This document shows, piece by piece, positions 1 to 12,273 of a stretch of 64,000 bases of DNA; the first letter of the stretch is position 1; each line of letters starts with the position of its first letter. The stretch is from Arenibacter algicola. GTDB taxonomy: Bacteria; Bacteroidota; Bacteroidia; Flavobacteriales; Flavobacteriaceae. The stretch spans positions 1-64,000 of the forward strand of contig NZ_JAHKPO010000013.1 of assembly GCF_018860365.1 (NCBI RefSeq). The letters run 5' to 3'. Below the pieces are notes generated by a model. That model was not told the origin of the DNA. It was given only the letters and a program-made list of their open reading frames with translations, and did not search any database. The translations under genes and the position numbers were made by a program.

Positions 1-3000
1 GTACTTGTTGCGGTAAAGGTATATGAGTTCCCGTTGGAGGTACACTGGTCGTCGGCATAGGTCGGAAGGCTTACCGTCGGCATAGGATCTTCGGCTATAA
101 CCACATCGATCTTATAGGTACAGTCCATGGCATCCTTCACCCAAACGTCCCAATTGAGGTTGGTGGCAGGATCAAGGACATCACTGGCATTAGCGGAATA
201 ATCACCTGGGTTCACAACCGCACCGTCCTGTACAAAGGCATAGGTATACCCACCGTTCCCGCCAGTGGCTTGTACGGTCACCTGTGCGCCGATGTTACAG
301 TTGGCATTGATATTTTTGGTAACTGTCAGGTCTAGGTCCGCCGCTGGCGATACAATGGTCACGGTGTTCGTGGTATCATCGCAGAAGGGGGTATCCGTAG
401 CGGTAATTACCACATAGAAGTTCCCTGCAGGCAATCCTGAAATGGTCCTTGGGTTGAATGAGGTATCCGAACTTATAACTGCTGTAACGTTGGTTCCGCT
501 ACTGTTGAATACCTGATAATCGTAATTGCCCAAATAGTTGTTTACCTGGATCTCTAGCTCCCCGTCGGTATCTCCGAAACAGGTCACCGGGTTAATGGCC
601 GTGGCCACCACTTCTATGAGGTCGTAAGGCGCCACATTATAAGGAGCTGTGGTGAAATAACAACCGGTCACATTATCGGTTACCCTGAAGGTATAGTCCC
701 CTGGTGTGGTCAATGTAAAGTCGGCCGTTTGGCTCACCAAGCTCTGTTTCGGGGCACTTCCCGTAGGCAAAAGCTCAAAGGTAAAGTCGCCCGAACCTCC
801 TGTTACGGTCACCCTGGCCACCTCGTCATTGTTACAGGTAATGGCAGTCTGTTGACCAACGGTAACGGCTGTAATAGTGGGTAAAGGGTTTATGGTTATA
901 GTATCGGTATCTGTACAACCGTTGGCATCACGTACTGTTACGGTGAAATTTTGAACTGCACCGGTATCGTTGATGTTAAAGGTATTGGTAGTAAAGAAGT
1001 TTACCCCATTTATGCTGTATGTATAAGGTGCTGTTCCAGTTGTTGGAATATCTGCTGTTATTACAGCTTGGGCTACAGAATTATCTGCGGCACAGGCAAA
1101 ACTGGTGGCAGTTGCGTTGGCCACTAATGCACTAGGCTCATTGATAGTAAATGGAATATCTGTTTTACATAATCTAGCAGATGTGATCCTTACAATATAA
1201 TCGCCTTGATCCAATCCGGTAAAGACATTGGAGGATTGTGGTAACAATGTCATTGGAATAGTTCCTGTACTATCGAATAATTGATAGGTATAGGGTGGAT
1301 TATCCATGCCCGGATCCAGTGTTACCACTATGGAGCCATCACTGGCACCATGGCAACTTATGTCATTTATTTCCCCAATGGCAGCAACTACGGCTGTAGG
1401 TACCTCCAAGGTGATATCGATAAATGAATCACAACCGGTAGCTAAATTGTCATAAACGTAAATTCTATAAGTTCCTGGGGTAAGGTTAGAGAAAGTATCT
1501 GGAATCTGTTTTGGTCTAATGATATTGTCCGAGGTATCCCTAAGCTCATATCTGTAATTGAATAGTGATCCGCCATATGCTTTTACCTTAATCTCACCAT
1601 CATCTTGTAATAGAAATTTACATGATGGGGTTACCACAACTTCGGCCGACAGGGAGGTTGGAGTATATATTTCAATACTTTCGCTGTTACCACAGCCATT
1701 GGCATCCTTTATTTCTACGGTATGATTTCCTGAACTTAGTCCTGTGAAATCATAAGTTGCCGGGGCACCTGTAAAGGTCACTGCCTGAAATGCTCCTCCA
1801 TCCAAACTTAGGAAATAAGGTTGCATGCCAGGGGTGTCCAAGGTAACTTGGATGGTAAAATTACCTTCGGTTGTAGCACATTGATCTGGTACAGTAAGAC
1901 TAATTAACGGTGTAGGATCTTGCCCTACAGTGACATCAAAAAATCTTATACAATCATTGGCGTCCTTTACATAAACTCTATAATCCTCGGCATCGGCATT
2001 GAAGAATCCTGAGGTATTGGTTCCGGTCCATGTGGACACATCAGGGGCCGCTGCTGAGGCCAGTTCCAACTGGAATAAATAAGGGGCCTTACCGTAACGT
2101 GCATTGGCGGTTATGGTACCTGCATTCAGGGCACAATTATCATTGGTTGAAGTAGCCGTTATCTCCAATAAGGCTGGGGACTGTTCTATTACAAAGGGAT
2201 CCGATGCGTTGACACATCCAGGATTGCTTCCGTCTATTTCCGTAAAGAGTATGTAATATTCACCTGGTACCAAACCGGCCAAGGTATCGGAATAAGGAGT
2301 TCCAGTTCCTGAAAGTCCAGTGGCGCCTCCAGTAACACCGGTGGTATTGTTGGTGACAAAAGTAAAAATCTCGTAATTTACTTCGGTAGCAGTATATCCG
2401 CTAATGGTAAAGTCAACTGAACCGTCCACTTCACCAAAACAACTTACGTTGGTGGTTGTGTCTACCGATGATGTTAAAGTTGAATTTGTTGCTACAGGAG
2501 CGGTTGCCTCCTGTATAAATTGACACCCTGTATCTGAATCATATACGATGAAGGTATAAGTAACGCCTGGGTTTAAGCCTGTAAAATTGTGGGTATAAGG
2601 GGGTGATCCGGCACCTCCATCTTGTATATACCAATCAGTGTTTCCTAAGAACCATGGTGTTGCAGGGTATTGGGCAAAATAGAATGTTCCATTACCTAAT
2701 GGTCCAGTACTGGCCGCAGCTTCCACCAGCATTTCACCAGTTCCAGGAGCACATCCAGCCACAGGTGAAGTTGTAATAAGGACGTCAGGTCCAGTAGTGA
2801 TGGTAACGGTGGAGATACTTTCACAACCGTTATTGTCAATTACCCTAACGGTATAATCCCCAAAGTTTAAACCAGTGAAGGTATGGTCATTCGTACCTGA
2901 TGAGGTATCATAAGTATCCGTAAAGGAATAATCATTGTTGTTTATTTGATAAATATAGGTAGATGTGCCTCCACTGGCATCTACTGTTATTGTACCCATT

Positions 3001-6000
3001 ACATTTGTAGAAGCCGAACAGGATAAATTGGTATGGCTTACATTGGCATTTATGGCAGTGGGTTCTGTTATAGTTTCAGTAGTTGTAACAAAACATCCTT
3101 TGTCATCGGTCAATGTTATTTCATAATTCCCGGCCGGTAATCCTGTGGCCTGACTACCATAATTGGTGCCCGAACCAGTTTCTACTATTGTAATAGTATA
3201 TGGAGCAACCCCTACACTGGTATCCACAACGATATCCAAGGATCCGGAGTTATCTCCATTACAAAGAACATGAGTTGGGGTTACACTTGTAATAACTGGC
3301 GTTTCGGCCGGAGTAACGGTTACTACATTACTCTCTGTAATACAACCCTGGGAATCGGTTATTCTAAATCTATACGTACCTGCATTGGATGTAGTATAAG
3401 GAAATCCACCTGCATAGGCCGCATAAGCTCCACCGTTAAAGGCTACTTCATAGGTATAGGCAGGATAACCTCCGTTAACGCTCACATTGATTTCAGCATT
3501 TGTACTAACGGAACAATCCAGGTCTTTGGTTAAAACTGCATTAGCTGTAAGCTCCGGTTCAATGGTAAATTGAACGGTATCTGTACACCCATTACTATCA
3601 ATTACATTAAAGTCATAGGTAGCAGGTGTTAAGTCCACAAACGTATTTGAGGTTTGGGTAGGACCTGCGTTCAAACTGTAATAATAAGGAGCCAGCCCAC
3701 CTGAAGCACCAACAACAATAGTTGCTAAGCCCGTGGAGGTATAGCATAAAGTGGACGCAGCAGTATCAATACTGGCTACTGGATTGGTAGGGGTAACAAT
3801 ATCAAAGGTATCTGTTACGGTACATCCACCGGCATCGGTAACGCTGATAATGTAAGTGCCATCCTGACTTAAGCCGCCAAATGTATTTCCTCCCTGTGGT
3901 CCCAAAACAACAGTATCTGGTTGCTCAATTTGATATGTATATCCTCCCCATCCGTCTGTTGCGGTAATGGTTACCGATCCATCTGCGTCACATGTCTTTG
4001 GTGTTAAAACAAAGGTAAATGCCAAGGGGTCTGCAGGTTCGTTTACGGTCACAATGGCCGTATCGGTACAATTGGTGGTATCGTCCGTAACGGTAATGGT
4101 ATAATCCCCGGCCAAAAGACCGCTAAAGTTCAATGGGTTGGTGTTTATTCCGGATTGTGGGGCAATGGCTGTTGGTCCTGTTACGGTAAAGCTATAATTG
4201 CCACTAAATCCGGTTATATTGTATTGTATGGCTCCATCCGAACTTCCCTGACAGGATACGTTCTGTGTCAAAGTACCCAGCACATTTATCTTGGCAACAG
4301 GGTTTAGGGTGTAGTTTTCGTCATATGAACATCCTTTGGCGTCAGTAATTCTAAACGTATAGGTGTCGGGAGCAAGTCCTGTAAATATACCTGTTGCATT
4401 GGAAGCGACTGCGACTGCCGGTGCAATAATTTCATAAGTGATTGCACCGCTACCTCCGGTTGGAGTTAGGGTGATATCAGAAGTCTCTGCTGGACAGTTG
4501 GCAGCCGTGGCACTGAATGAAATGTTTGTTGGTGGCGTTAACGGATCAATGGTTATAGGCCTAGTGGCGGTACATCCATTGGCATCCTTAACGGTAAGCG
4601 TATAATTTCCGTCCTTAAGTCCGGAAAAACTATTAGCTCCAAAATTAATGCCGTCTATACTATACGTATATGGAGAAGTGCCGCCAATTACGTTTTGGGC
4701 CTCCACACTGGCATCCTGTAGACAGGTATATTCTTGGATTATAGCTGCATCAAAAGTGATAGCTGCTGGCTCTCCCACGGTAACCAAATTGGTTACGGTA
4801 CATTCCTTGGCGTCCTGAACAGTATAGGAATAAGTTCCTGCGGCCAGGCCGGAATAAGTAGTATTATTGCTAAGTCCTCCTCCATTAAAATTTACCTGAT
4901 AAGGTGCCGTTCCAAAATTGGTGTCCAATACAATTTCCACAACGCCATCAATACCTCCATTACAGCTTACATCGGTCACTGTTTCAGAGGCCTGTGGGCT
5001 GCTGGTAGGATCTATCGTAATCTCTGTTGTTTGGACAGTACAGCCTTCGTTGTCCGTAATTTCGAAGACATAGATTCCGGCTGTGGTTGCGGTGTAGTTA
5101 AAGGTGGTCACTCCGGCGCCCAAGGCAGTTGAAGCTCCATATCCCGCAGCATCAACATCTACTTTGTAACTATAATCTGGGTAACCTCCATTTATGATAA
5201 TATCTATTATCGCATCAGGAGAAGTGGTACAATCCAATTCTTTTGTGACAGCGCTTGATACACTAAGCTGTGGCGCAATAGTTATAATATTTGTAGTAAC
5301 ATTACAACCATAGGCATCACGAACTTCAACGGAATAAGCCCCTGGCGCAAGATTGTTAAATACATTTCCATTTTGTGCCGGAGCCCCGTTAAGACTATAA
5401 GTATAAGGAGCAATTCCCCCAGCAGCGGTTGCGGTAAGGCTAACTCCTGTTCCGGGAACGTAACAAAGGTCTGTGGTTGCAGCCAAAGTTGCTGTAGGAC
5501 TTGTGGGTGCAACTATATCAAAGGTATCTGTTACGGTACATCCACCGGCATCGGTAACGCTGATAATATAAGTGCCATTCTGACTTAAGCTGCCAAATGA
5601 ATTGCTTCCCTGTGGTCCCAAAACAGCGGTATCCGGTTGCTCAATTTGATATGTATATCCTCCCCATCCGTCTGTTGCGGTAATGGTTACCGATCCATCT
5701 GCGTCACATGTCTTTGGTGTTAAAACAAAGGTAAACGCCAAGGGGTCTGCAGGCTCGTTTACGGTCACAGTGGCCGTATCGGTACAATTGGTGGTATCGT
5801 CAGTAACGGTAATGGTATAATCCCCTGCCAAAAGACCGCTAAAGTTTAATGGGTTGGTATTTATTCCAGATTGTGGGGCAATGGCTGTTGGTCCTGTTAC
5901 GGTAAAGCTATAATTGCCACTAAATCCGGATATATTGTATTGTATGGCTCCATCGGCACTTCCCTGGCAGGATACATTCTGGGTCAAAGTGCCCAATGCA

Positions 6001-9000
6001 TCTATTTTTATTACTGGGTTAACCGTATAGTTTTCGTCGTACGAGCATCCTTTGGCATCTGTAACCCTAAAGGTATAAGTGTCCGGAATAAGATTATTAA
6101 ATACTCCGGTTGCATTTGTTGCTATAGAGGCTGCAGGGGCAATGATTTCATAGGTGATAGCTCCACTTCCTCCTATTGCGGTTAAGGTGACATTTGATGT
6201 CTCGGACGGACAGTTGGCCGCGGTACTACTAAAAGTAATATCGGTTGGTGGATCTAAGGCTGGAACATTTACGGGAATGGCCGCAAAAGTACATCCACTG
6301 GCGTCACGAACGGTGATCGTATAATCTCCATCGGTAAGTCCGGTAAAGGTATCCCCAGCAACAAAATTTATTCCGTCTATACTAAAAGTATATCCAGGTG
6401 TTCCCCCAGTTATATTTTGGGCTTGTATACTGGCAGTTTGCAGACAGGTATATGGTTGTGTTAGTACGGCATCCGCAGTAATGGCATTGGGCGCCGTTAA
6501 GGTTGCGCTACCGTTAAAAGTACAACCTTTACTGTCCCGAACTATATAATTATATGTTCCCGAAGCAAGTCCGGAGTATGTGGTCTGATTGCTAAGCCCT
6601 GCACCATTGAAGTTTACCTGATAAGGCGCAGTTCCAAAGTTGGGATCTATAACAATTTCCACACTACCGTTCCCGGCACCATCACAATTTGGATCCGTAA
6701 TATTATTTGTTGCTACAGGATTGGTAATGGGATCCACAACAACAGTGGTTTGTGCTGTACAGCCTTCACTATCTGAAATTAGGAAGGTGAAGCTGCCATC
6801 AACGGCCGTGTTATAAGTTATGGTATTACCAACTATAGCGGTACTTGTTCCACCGTTTATTTGATAGCTATATGAGGCATATCCACCATTTATGGTAATA
6901 TCAATTATTGCTTCAGGAGAGGCAGAACAATCCAATTCTTTAGTAATAACATTGGACACTGTCAGCTGTGGCTCTATGGTTATTGTATTTGTAGTAACAT
7001 TACAACCATAGGCATCACGTACTTCAACGGAATAGGCCCCTGGCGTAAGATTGTTAAAGACATTTCCATTTTGTGCCGGTGCGCCGTTAAGGCTATAGGT
7101 ATAGGGTGCAATCCCACCTGCTGCTGTTGCAGTAAGGCTAACTCCCGTACCAGGAACATAACATAGGTCTGTTGTGGCATCTAAAGTTGCAGTAGGATTT
7201 GCCGGGGCTAAAAGATCAAAGGTGTCGGTAACCGTACATCCTCCGGCATCGGTAACACTAATGGTATAGGTGCCTGTTTGATTAAGACCTGAAAATACAT
7301 TGCTTCCCTGAGGGCCTAAATTGCTATTATCGGGCTGTTCAAGTTCATAGGAGTATCCTCCCCACCCATTGGTTGCAGTAATGGTAACCGATCCATTGGC
7401 GCTACAAGTTAAAGGAGTTGTGCTAAAGGTAATTCCTAAGGCAGTTGCCGGTTCACTTACAGTAATCGTGTTGGTGTCGGTACAGTTAGTAGTTTCATCG
7501 GTAACTACTATGGTATAATCGCCAGCTACCAGACCAGTTAAATTAATTGTGCTGGCAGACTGTCCCGTAATGGCGGTTGCACCATTAACGGAATAGCTAT
7601 AGGTAGTGCTAAAATCGGTTATTTCAAAGTCTATGGCTCCATCGGCATTTCCTATACAACTTACGTTGTTGATCAAAGTACCAACAGCGGTAATAGGATC
7701 AACTGGAGTAATGGTGTAGGTTTCGTCATAGGAACAACCCTTACTATCTGTAACCCTAAAGGTGTAGGTGTCCGGATTAAGGTTATTAAAGGTTGCAGTC
7801 TTACCAGCTATGGAATTTGATGTAATGGCCGAAGGGGCAATGATCTCTATGGTCAATGGGTCAATACCATTTACTGCGGTTACAGTAACATTGGATGTTT
7901 GTGTAGGGCAGTTTGGTGCTGTTGAGGTAAAGGTGAGGTCTGTTGGCTCATCAAGCGGGTCAATTACTATGGTATTGGTAACAAAAGTACAAAGCGTTGC
8001 ATCCCTTATGGTAATACTATAGCTTCCACTCGTAAGATTGGAAAAAGTTTCCGCACCTGGGCCCGAAACAAAGTTCACCCCATCAATACTATAAGCGTAG
8101 GGAGCCGTTCCTCCAGTAACATTTTGTACTTCAATGATACCTTCCTGCAAACAGGTATAGTCCTGTATTAAGGTCGCATTCCCCGAAATACCGTCGGTAG
8201 GACCGCTTATAGTGAAATTTTCTATATAGTCACAACTAACGGCTCCTTTTGTCTGTGTCAAGGTTACCGTATAATCGCCCTGGGGTAAATCGGTAAAGGT
8301 ACCCGAAGCGTTGGATACTATTGTGTTATCGGGGTAAGTTAGTTTATAGGAAATTGTATAGCCATTGCTATTACTGACATTTACTGAAAAAGATCCATCA
8401 TTGGCGCCAAAACAACTTTCATCCATTACTGTAGTTGTATATTCTACGGACGGAGCTATGGTTATGGTAGCTATGTTGGAAAAGGCAATACAGTTATTGC
8501 CATCTACAACAACGAATCCATAATCACCTTCTTCCCCTACACTGAAGGTAAAATCGGCGTCATTTTGATAAGCGGATGGAGGAATTGCTGCAACACTTGC
8601 ATAAAGTGGAACACCGTTCTTACTCCAAATGGCGTAGTTATAGGCAGGATTGGGAAATCCGCCTGTAGTGGTCAGGGTAATTATTCCATCTTCACAACCA
8701 ATATTAGCGGTGGTAGCCGCGGTTAATACGGGGTCTGGAATTCTTGCCACTGTTACGTTTTGGGAATCCAAACAACCATCATCGGTTCTGGTGATTATGA
8801 TATAATCTCCAGGATTTAAGTTTTCAAAAGAATAATTGTTGTCCGGCTGGGCGGTTTCATTGTCCAGTAGGGTACCTTGTCCCCCATTTGAACCGTCATC
8901 AATACGAATTTCATACTCATAATTGGCTTCTGCATTCAATGCCTGTATATTGATACTTCCCAGGTCATTACAGTTGGCAGGGGTGGAAGTAATATCGACC

Positions 9001-11582
9001 TGAAAATCCCTATCCCTGATACCTATGTCCGGGGTGCTGAATTCACAGGAACCATCTATTGGTTCCCCTGTAAGGTTATCCAACTGCATAATTCCAACTC
9101 TGTAGGCACCATTGGTGTTAATAGTAAAGCTTGGACCGTTGTTGGCACTGTAAGGGACTACTATGGTATTATTGGCAACATCATAAAGTTGATAACCATA
9201 CCCCAAACCTAGATTGGTAATGGTAATATTTCCCGGAGTAGTACAAATAATATCATTGGCATTGTATTGTACGTCCAAATTGTTCTGGAAGACGTTAAAA
9301 TAGAAGCGGCTAAAACAGCCATTTTGGTAATTGATTACCAATCGGAATTTGCCTGCACTATTGGCTGTAAAGCTTGATCCTTGTGCTACTTGATTCCAAG
9401 TACAGGTGGCATTTTTGTTGCCACAATCGTCCCCGGCATCTGTACAACTGCCTTCTACCAACTGTTCCCAAACCATGCTCTGGGCATCTGTAATATTGAC
9501 TTGGATTAACTGAGTGTCGTTTACGCCACATAAGAATATCTTGGGTAACGGACTTCCATCAACGGAACAGTTAACAATTTCGCCCTGTACATCATTGGTA
9601 GGATCGGCATCATTGTTACTGTTATTGAAAAAATCAACTATAGGGTTTGTTTGGGTGGTACCAAAACGTTCCACAGTCAATATTTCCTTAAAGCCCTTAC
9701 AGGGATCGGCAACAATTTTGTCTACAATATAGGTGCCAACGGCATTGACCATAAATGTACTGGGGTCATTATCCGAATCTCCATCGGTTATTACGGTATC
9801 GGAGGCATCCAATTGTTGATTTCCGTTTTCATCCTTGTACCATATATAATCGTCAAAACCATTTCCGGCATCCAAGAGTACTTGATCCCCACAAAGTTGA
9901 ACTGTTCTGGCAAAGTTACAATCGTCCAAATCATCCAATAAAAAGTTGGTGGCACCAGGAGTTACAAATCCACAATTATCAAAATCCGTAACACTGGGAT
10001 CATCACTTATAACATTGTTATTTAATACCCCTCGATAAGTAGAATAAGCTAGGTTTTGGATAAGATCTGAACAGGCATCTATAAAGTCGTAACAGTTTTC
10101 TGCAACCTTAACGCGCATACGGATAGCATACTGTGGATCGTTTTTCTCCACCAAGTTGTTTGGAATGGAAAACAGAACCGTACGGGTAGGTTCGTCATAG
10201 GTATAGGTAACACCCGCCGGTAAGGTAAATCCTGATTCAATCAAGGTTACATTTATAGGTAGGATATCCTTGATCGTATAGCTGTCTCCATCATCATTTC
10301 CCACATTTTGGAATTCCAATACATAATCTAGGGTCTGTCCTAGATTTACCCCTTGCCCGGTTATATCATTTCCGGCAATATCTTCAACCCTTTTTATCAA
10401 ATTCATTATGGGCTCAATAATTTCAACATCAAAAGAGGTGAAGAAGATATCGTATTTGTCTTGTGAAGAACTCGCCCTTAAGGTTGCCCCTGTTTCGTTG
10501 TTGGGAATAACGCCGTTAAGTGGATTGTTGATGTTAAAAAAGTCTACATCCCAACCCAGTGTATTTATGGAGTTGGGGGTTCTGTCCATCACTATGGCAT
10601 TCGCCCTGGTAATATTACTATTAAAGAAGTTATTGGTAGGGTTTACCGTGTTCCCTAATGGGGTATATGTTAAGTTAGAGTTGGCCTTTATGGAAAGTCC
10701 GTCACCACCTATTCTGTTATCCCCTTCCAAGGTACCAACACCCAATTGTGCAATTACGGGAAATGGTGCTGGGAGCGTGGTAAATCCGTTTACCGGAATA
10801 TCTACAGTTTCCCCTGATTTAATGCCGGCATATCCGTCAAAAGTGGTAATATATTTTCCTGGTAAATTGGGATCTTCAAAAACTACGACCATTTTCCAAC
10901 CTCCGGAAACACCTCCGGAAATACTGCTTCCCGAGCTGGCCCTTATGTTGGCGGCAAAATATTCCCCATTGGGGTTTGCCATCCCGGCAACAATAGATGT
11001 AACATCTTTATAACAGGCGTATGGGCTGTAATAGCCAAAATCGGCATCCCCTGCGCCGTCAAATAATATTTCATCTGCAGTTAAGTCTTGATAAGCACCA
11101 CCAGGGATTTTAAATTTAAGTGAGTTAAAGCCTGTCCTGTTGTTTGAACTGAAAACAGCAGACCAATATAGACCAGCATAGCGGACTTTGGCACAATCAG
11201 GATTGGGAACCGTTAGAATTGCGCTACTTGAACTAAAGGTGGACGCATCGCCATCGATATCAATGTATTGCATATCGAGGTCGTCATTATATTCAGAGGA
11301 ATTTCCTGTTTCATTGTAGGGGTCATTTGGGGAAACAAAAGAATTTACCCAAACATATTTCCATTCTCTACATTCCCCCTTTTTATTTACTTTAACACAT
11401 TGGTAGTCCCAATATCCATTGGCTTGCCTATTGACGATATTGTTTGCTATAAAGGTTATATCACCACGGAGTTCATTTTCATAACGAACGTCAAAAGTGT
11501 TTTTTACCTGTGAATAGGCAGAGATGACGCCTAATAGTAAAAAACAAGTTAACAGTAATTTTTTAATATTTTTTGATCCCAT
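1..11582 (-). CDS. Giant SprB-like repeat adhesin, partial (C-terminus outside window)
   Basis: A single minus-strand reading frame runs from ATG at 11582 to the left edge, about 3,860 codons with no end. I checked the same frame at the start, at several internal points and at positions 1-59, where it is still open. Residues 1-25 are a signal peptide ending AYSQ. An N-terminal beta-rich region follows, then a DUF11-like domain from about residue 384. From about residue 860 onward there are tandem SprB-type modules of about 80 residues, each with a Cys, a GG..PYTY core and a DG.Y.(I/V).V.D..GC motif. In gliding Bacteroidota such proteins are T9SS-exported cell-surface adhesins moved by the gliding machinery. 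Here a type B sorting domain would be expected beyond the window. The SprF-like and type B cargo genes lie directly upstream. Adhesin role is inferred; the domain architecture is seen. Confidence 0.9.
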   Translation of the reverse strand, partial: MGSKNIKKLLLTCFLLLGVISAYSQVKNTFDVRYENELRGDITFIANNIVNRQANGYWDYQCVKVNKKGECREWKYVWVNSFVSPNDPYNETGNSSEYNDDLDMQYIDIDGDASTFSSSSAILTVPNPDCAKVRYAGLYWSAVFSSNNRTGFNSLKFKIPGGAYQDLTADEILFDGAGDADFGYYSPYACYKDVTSIVAGMANPNGEYFAANIRASSGSSISGGVSGGWKMVVVFEDPNLPGKYITTFDGYAGIKSGETVDIPVNGFTTLPAPFPVIAQLGVGTLEGDNRIGGDGLSIKANSNLTYTPLGNTVNPTNNFFNSNITRANAIVMDRTPNSINTLGWDVDFFNINNPLNGVIPNNETGATLRASSSQDKYDIFFTSFDVEIIEPIMNLIKRVEDIAGNDITGQGVNLGQTLDYVLEFQNVGNDDGDSYTIKDILPINVTLIESGFTLPAGVTYTYDEPTRTVLFSIPNNLVEKNDPQYAIRMRVKVAENCYDFIDACSDLIQNLAYSTYRGVLNNNVISDDPSVTDFDNCGFVTPGATNFLLDDLDDCNFARTVQLCGDQVLLDAGNGFDDYIWYKDENGNQQLDASDTVITDGDSDNDPSTFMVNAVGTYIVDKIVADPCKGFKEILTVERFGTTQTNPIVDFFNNSNNDADPTNDVQGEIVNCSVDGSPLPKIFLCGVNDTQLIQVNITDAQSMVWEQLVEGSCTDAGDDCGNKNATCTWNQVAQGSSFTANSAGKFRLVINYQNGCFSRFYFNVFQNNLDVQYNANDIICTTPGNITITNLGLGYGYQLYDVANNTIVVPYSANNGPSFTINTNGAYRVGIMQLDNLTGEPIDGSCEFSTPDIGIRDRDFQVDITSTPANCNDLGSINIQALNAEANYEYEIRIDDGSNGGQGTLLDNETAQPDNNYSFENLNPGDYIIITRTDDGCLDSQNVTVARIPDPVLTAATTANIGCEDGIITLTTTGGFPNPAYNYAIWSKNGVPLYASVAAIPPSAYQNDADFTFSVGEEGDYGFVVVDGNNCIAFSNIATITIAPSVEYTTTVMDESCFGANDGSFSVNVSNSNGYTISYKLTYPDNTIVSNASGTFTDLPQGDYTVTLTQTKGAVSCDYIENFTISGPTDGISGNATLIQDYTCLQEGIIEVQNVTGGTAPYAYSIDGVNFVSGPGAETFSNLTSGSYSITIRDATLCTFVTNTIVIDPLDEPTDLTFTSTAPNCPTQTSNVTVTAVNGIDPLTIEIIAPSAITSNSIAGKTATFNNLNPDTYTFRVTDSKGCSYDETYTITPVDPITAVGTLINNVSCIGNADGAIDFEITDFSTTYSYSVNGATAITGQSASTINLTGLVAGDYTIVVTDETTNCTDTNTITVSEPATALGITFSTTPLTCSANGSVTITATNGWGGYSYELEQPDNSNLGPQGSNVFSGLNQTGTYTISVTDAGGCTVTDTFDLLAPANPTATLDATTDLCYVPGTGVSLTATAAGGIAPYTYSLNGAPAQNGNVFNNLTPGAYSVEVRDAYGCNVTTNTITIEPQLTVSNVITKELDCSASPEAIIDITINGGYASYSYQINGGTSTAIVGNTITYNTAVDGSFTFLISDSEGCTAQTTVVVDPITNPVATNNITDPNCDGAGNGSVEIVIDPNFGTAPYQVNFNGAGLSNQTTYSGLASGTYNYIVRDSKGCTFNGSATLTAPNAITADAVLTQPYTCLQTASIQAQNITGGTPGYTFSIDGINFVAGDTFTGLTDGDYTITVRDASGCTFAAIPVNVPALDPPTDITFSSTAANCPSETSNVTLTAIGGSGAITYEIIAPAASIATNATGVFNNLIPDTYTFRVTDAKGCSYDENYTVNPVIKIDALGTLTQNVSCQGSADGAIQYNISGFSGNYSFTVTGPTAIAPQSGINTNPLNFSGLLAGDYTITVTDDTTNCTDTATVTVNEPADPLAFTFVLTPKTCDADGSVTITATDGWGGYTYQIEQPDTAVLGPQGSNSFGSLSQNGTYIISVTDAGGCTVTDTFDIVAPTSPTATLAATTDLCYVPGTGVSLTATAAGGIAPYTYSLNGAPAQNGNVFNNLAPGAYSVEVRDAYGCNVTTNIITIAPQLSVSSAVTKELDCTTSPDAIIDIIINGGYPDYSYKVDVDAAGYGASTALGAGVTTFNYTATTAGIYVFEITDNEGCTVQTTEITIDPTSSPQASETVTDVSCNGGIDGVVEIVLDTNFGTAPYQVNFNGGGLSNNTTYSGLAAGTYSYTVQDAKECTVTNLVTVGEPAAITFDAAIIQEYTCLQDASVEAQNVIGGTSPYTYSIDGINFGANSFSGLKDGNYTLTVKDANGCTATRPITIDPLTPPTNISFSATAANCPAETSDITLTPTGGSGAITYEIIAPAVAVASNATGIFTGLAPDTYTFRITDAKGCSYDENYTLNPVAKINVLGTLTQNVSCQGSSDGAIQYNITGFSGNYSFTVTGPTAIAPQSGINTNPLNFSGLLAGDYTITVTDDTTNCTDTAIVTVNEPADPLAFTFVLTPKTCDADGSVTITATDGWGGYTYQIEQPDTVVLGPQGGNTFGGLSQDGTYIISVTDAGGCTVTDTFDIVTPTNPVASIDTAASTLCYTSTGLATIVVGASGGLAPYYYSLNAGPTQTSNTFVDLTPATYDFNVIDSNGCTDTVQFTIEPELTANAVLTKDLDCSVSTNAEINVSVNGGYPAYTYEVAFNGGAYAAYAGGFPYTTSNAGTYRFRITDSQGCITESNVVTVTPAETPVITSVTPTHVLCNGDNSGSLDIVVDTSVGVAPYTITIVETGSGTNYGSQATGLPAGNYEITLTDDKGCFVTTTETITEPTAINANVSHTNLSCSASTNVMGTITVDASGGTSTYIYQINNNDYSFTDTYDTSSGTNDHTFTGLNFGDYTVRVIDNNGCESISTVTITTGPDVLITTSPVAGCAPGTGEMLVEAAASTGPLGNGTFYFAQYPATPWFLGNTDWYIQDGGAGSPPYTHNFTGLNPGVTYTFIVYDSDTGCQFIQEATAPVATNSTLTSSVDTTTNVSCFGEVDGSVDFTISGYTATEVNYEIFTFVTNNTTGVTGGATGLSGTGTPYSDTLAGLVPGEYYILFTEIDGSNPGCVNASDPFVIEQSPALLEITATSTNDNCALNAGTITANARYGKAPYLFQLELASAAAPDVSTWTGTNTSGFFNADAEDYRVYVKDANDCIRFFDVTVGQDPTPLISLTVPDQCATTEGNFTIQVTLDTPGMQPYFLSLDGGAFQAVTFTGAPATYDFTGLSSGNHTVEIKDANGCGNSESIEIYTPTSLSAEVVVTPSCKFLLQDDGEIKVKAYGGSLFNYRYELRDTSDNIIRPKQIPDTFSNLTPGTYRIYVYDNLATGCDSFIDITLEVPTAVVAAIGEINDISCHGASDGSIVVTLDPGMDNPPYTYQLFDSTGTIPMTLLPQSSNVFTGLDQGDYIVRITSARLCKTDIPFTINEPSALVANATATSFACAADNSVAQAVITADIPTTGTAPYTYSINGVNFFTTNTFNINDTGAVQNFTVTVRDANGCTDTDTITINPLPTITAVTVGQQTAITCNNDEVARVTVTGGSGDFTFELLPTGSAPKQSLVSQTADFTLTTPGDYTFRVTDNVTGCYFTTAPYNVAPYDLIEVVATAINPVTCFGDTDGELEIQVNNYLGNYDYQVFNSSGTNVTAVISSDTSFNPRTISGLPAGNFYVVITATDTPFCDDTTNTVTIVSPAADLDLTVTKNINANCNIGAQVTVQATGGNGGYTYAFVQDGAVVNPGDYSANASDVLDPATNLNWDVWVKDAMDCTYKIDVVIAEDPMPTVSLPTYADDQCTSNGNSYTFTATS
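3801..5516 (-). repeat. Adhesin super-repeat copy A (1,716 bp, seven SprB modules)
   Basis: This block repeats at 5517. The first several hundred bases (3801-4260 against 5517-5980) are nearly identical by eye, and the later modules match in order with more divergence. The period of 1,716 bp is 572 codons, so the repeat keeps frame. It encodes seven consecutive SprB-type modules of about 80 residues. Confidence 0.8.
5517..7214 (-). repeat. Adhesin super-repeat copy B (1,698 bp)
   Basis: Second copy of the seven-module unit, 566 codons long and in frame. It matches copy A most closely at 5517-5980. Its 5278-5400 / 6976-7100 junction modules are nearly identical to one another, which suggests recombination or gene conversion between copies. 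Confidence 0.8.
7215..8210 (-). repeat. Adhesin super-repeat copy C (partial, more divergent)
   Basis: The first four modules of the unit recur in the same order (landmarks at 7215, 7465, 7731, 7970) with clear but lower DNA similarity. Beyond about 8210 the modules still resemble SprB repeats, but the super-repeat register fades. A partial fourth copy is also suggested at about 3040-3560. Confidence 0.6.
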
Positions 11583-11724
11583 CAGGTAAATTAGTTTGGT
11601 ATGGTATTCATTATTTAGGTTCTCAAGCCATTAATAATGTTTACTTTGAATGGGAGGTTTTTGGAAATTAAATTTTAGTTGTTGAAAAACTTCTTGATAA
11701 GTTTCTGAAAACCTGACATTCATA

Positions 11725-11811
11725 ACAAATATTAATCTTAATACTGAGCTGGGAAATTTAATGTTGTAGCAGCGCTATATTCTGTTGTGAAACTCTTTTA
11801 TAGTATGGTTA
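11725..11811 (-). promoter_or_regulatory. Conserved upstream block of the giant adhesin
   Basis: On the minus strand this block carries AACCATAC, ATAAA, TTTCACAACAGA, TACAAC, TTAAATTTCC and ATATTTGT in that order. The same series with similar spacing lies at 16739-16825, upstream of the type B cargo gene. The ATATTTG at the downstream end resembles a Bacteroidota -7 element lacking the nn spacing, so a promoter with upstream regulator sites is my inference. Confidence 0.5.
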
Positions 11812-11974
11812 GCCATCTTTATAAAAGCAGCTTTTAAGAATGTAGTTATGAAGGAACTATCTATTATTACTAGTTAATGCCTAGCGTAGCTGGGATCAAA
11901 AATGACATAATGGATACTGTAGTATATCACAGTAGTGATAGCTATACCTTGGGGAGGTAAATTTTTAAGAATTA

Positions 11975-11997
11975 GTTTGTTGTCAAACGCAACAAAC
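11975..11997. repeat. Inverted repeat, 8-bp arms
   Basis: GTTTGTTG and CAACAAAC are separated by 7 bases. The hairpin could form in RNA of either strand. There is no T-run next to it on the minus strand, so it is not a clear intrinsic terminator. It may be an operator or an mRNA structure. Confidence 0.35.
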
Positions 11998-12273
11998 ATT
12001 ATTTCATCGCATTCACCCAAATAAGCTAGGGAATTTGGTAATTATTGAAAATGATTGGGAATGGAATTCAATAGCCCGGAATAAAAAGGGCACTACCTTA
12101 TCAATCATTTAGCCGTGTAAGCTAGGCTTTTTCGGGAAGGTTCATCAAGTAACTTGGCATTGTATTTTTTCCGAAACTTACTAATCGTTTTTAGGGCATT
12201 GTTCGCAATCCGAAGTTTAATCTGATAGTTACCTGAATTGACCGGTTAATATATTTTTTAAGAGAAAGTTGAA

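Larger units (their letters stand above)
11583..12273. other. Intergenic region between adhesin and SprF-like gene
   Basis: About 690 bases with no convincing gene. It holds the conserved upstream block at 11725-11811, a perfect 8-bp inverted repeat at 11975-11997 and a weak 6-bp inverted repeat at 11915-11934. The length suggests that the giant adhesin has its own promoter rather than relying on read-through from the SprF-like gene. Confidence 0.6.

Noticed and set aside
3270..10991. Short plus- and minus-strand open frames across 3.2-11.5 kb
   Set aside because: They lie in other frames of the giant adhesin gene, have repetitive low-quality composition and repeat along with the adhesin modules.
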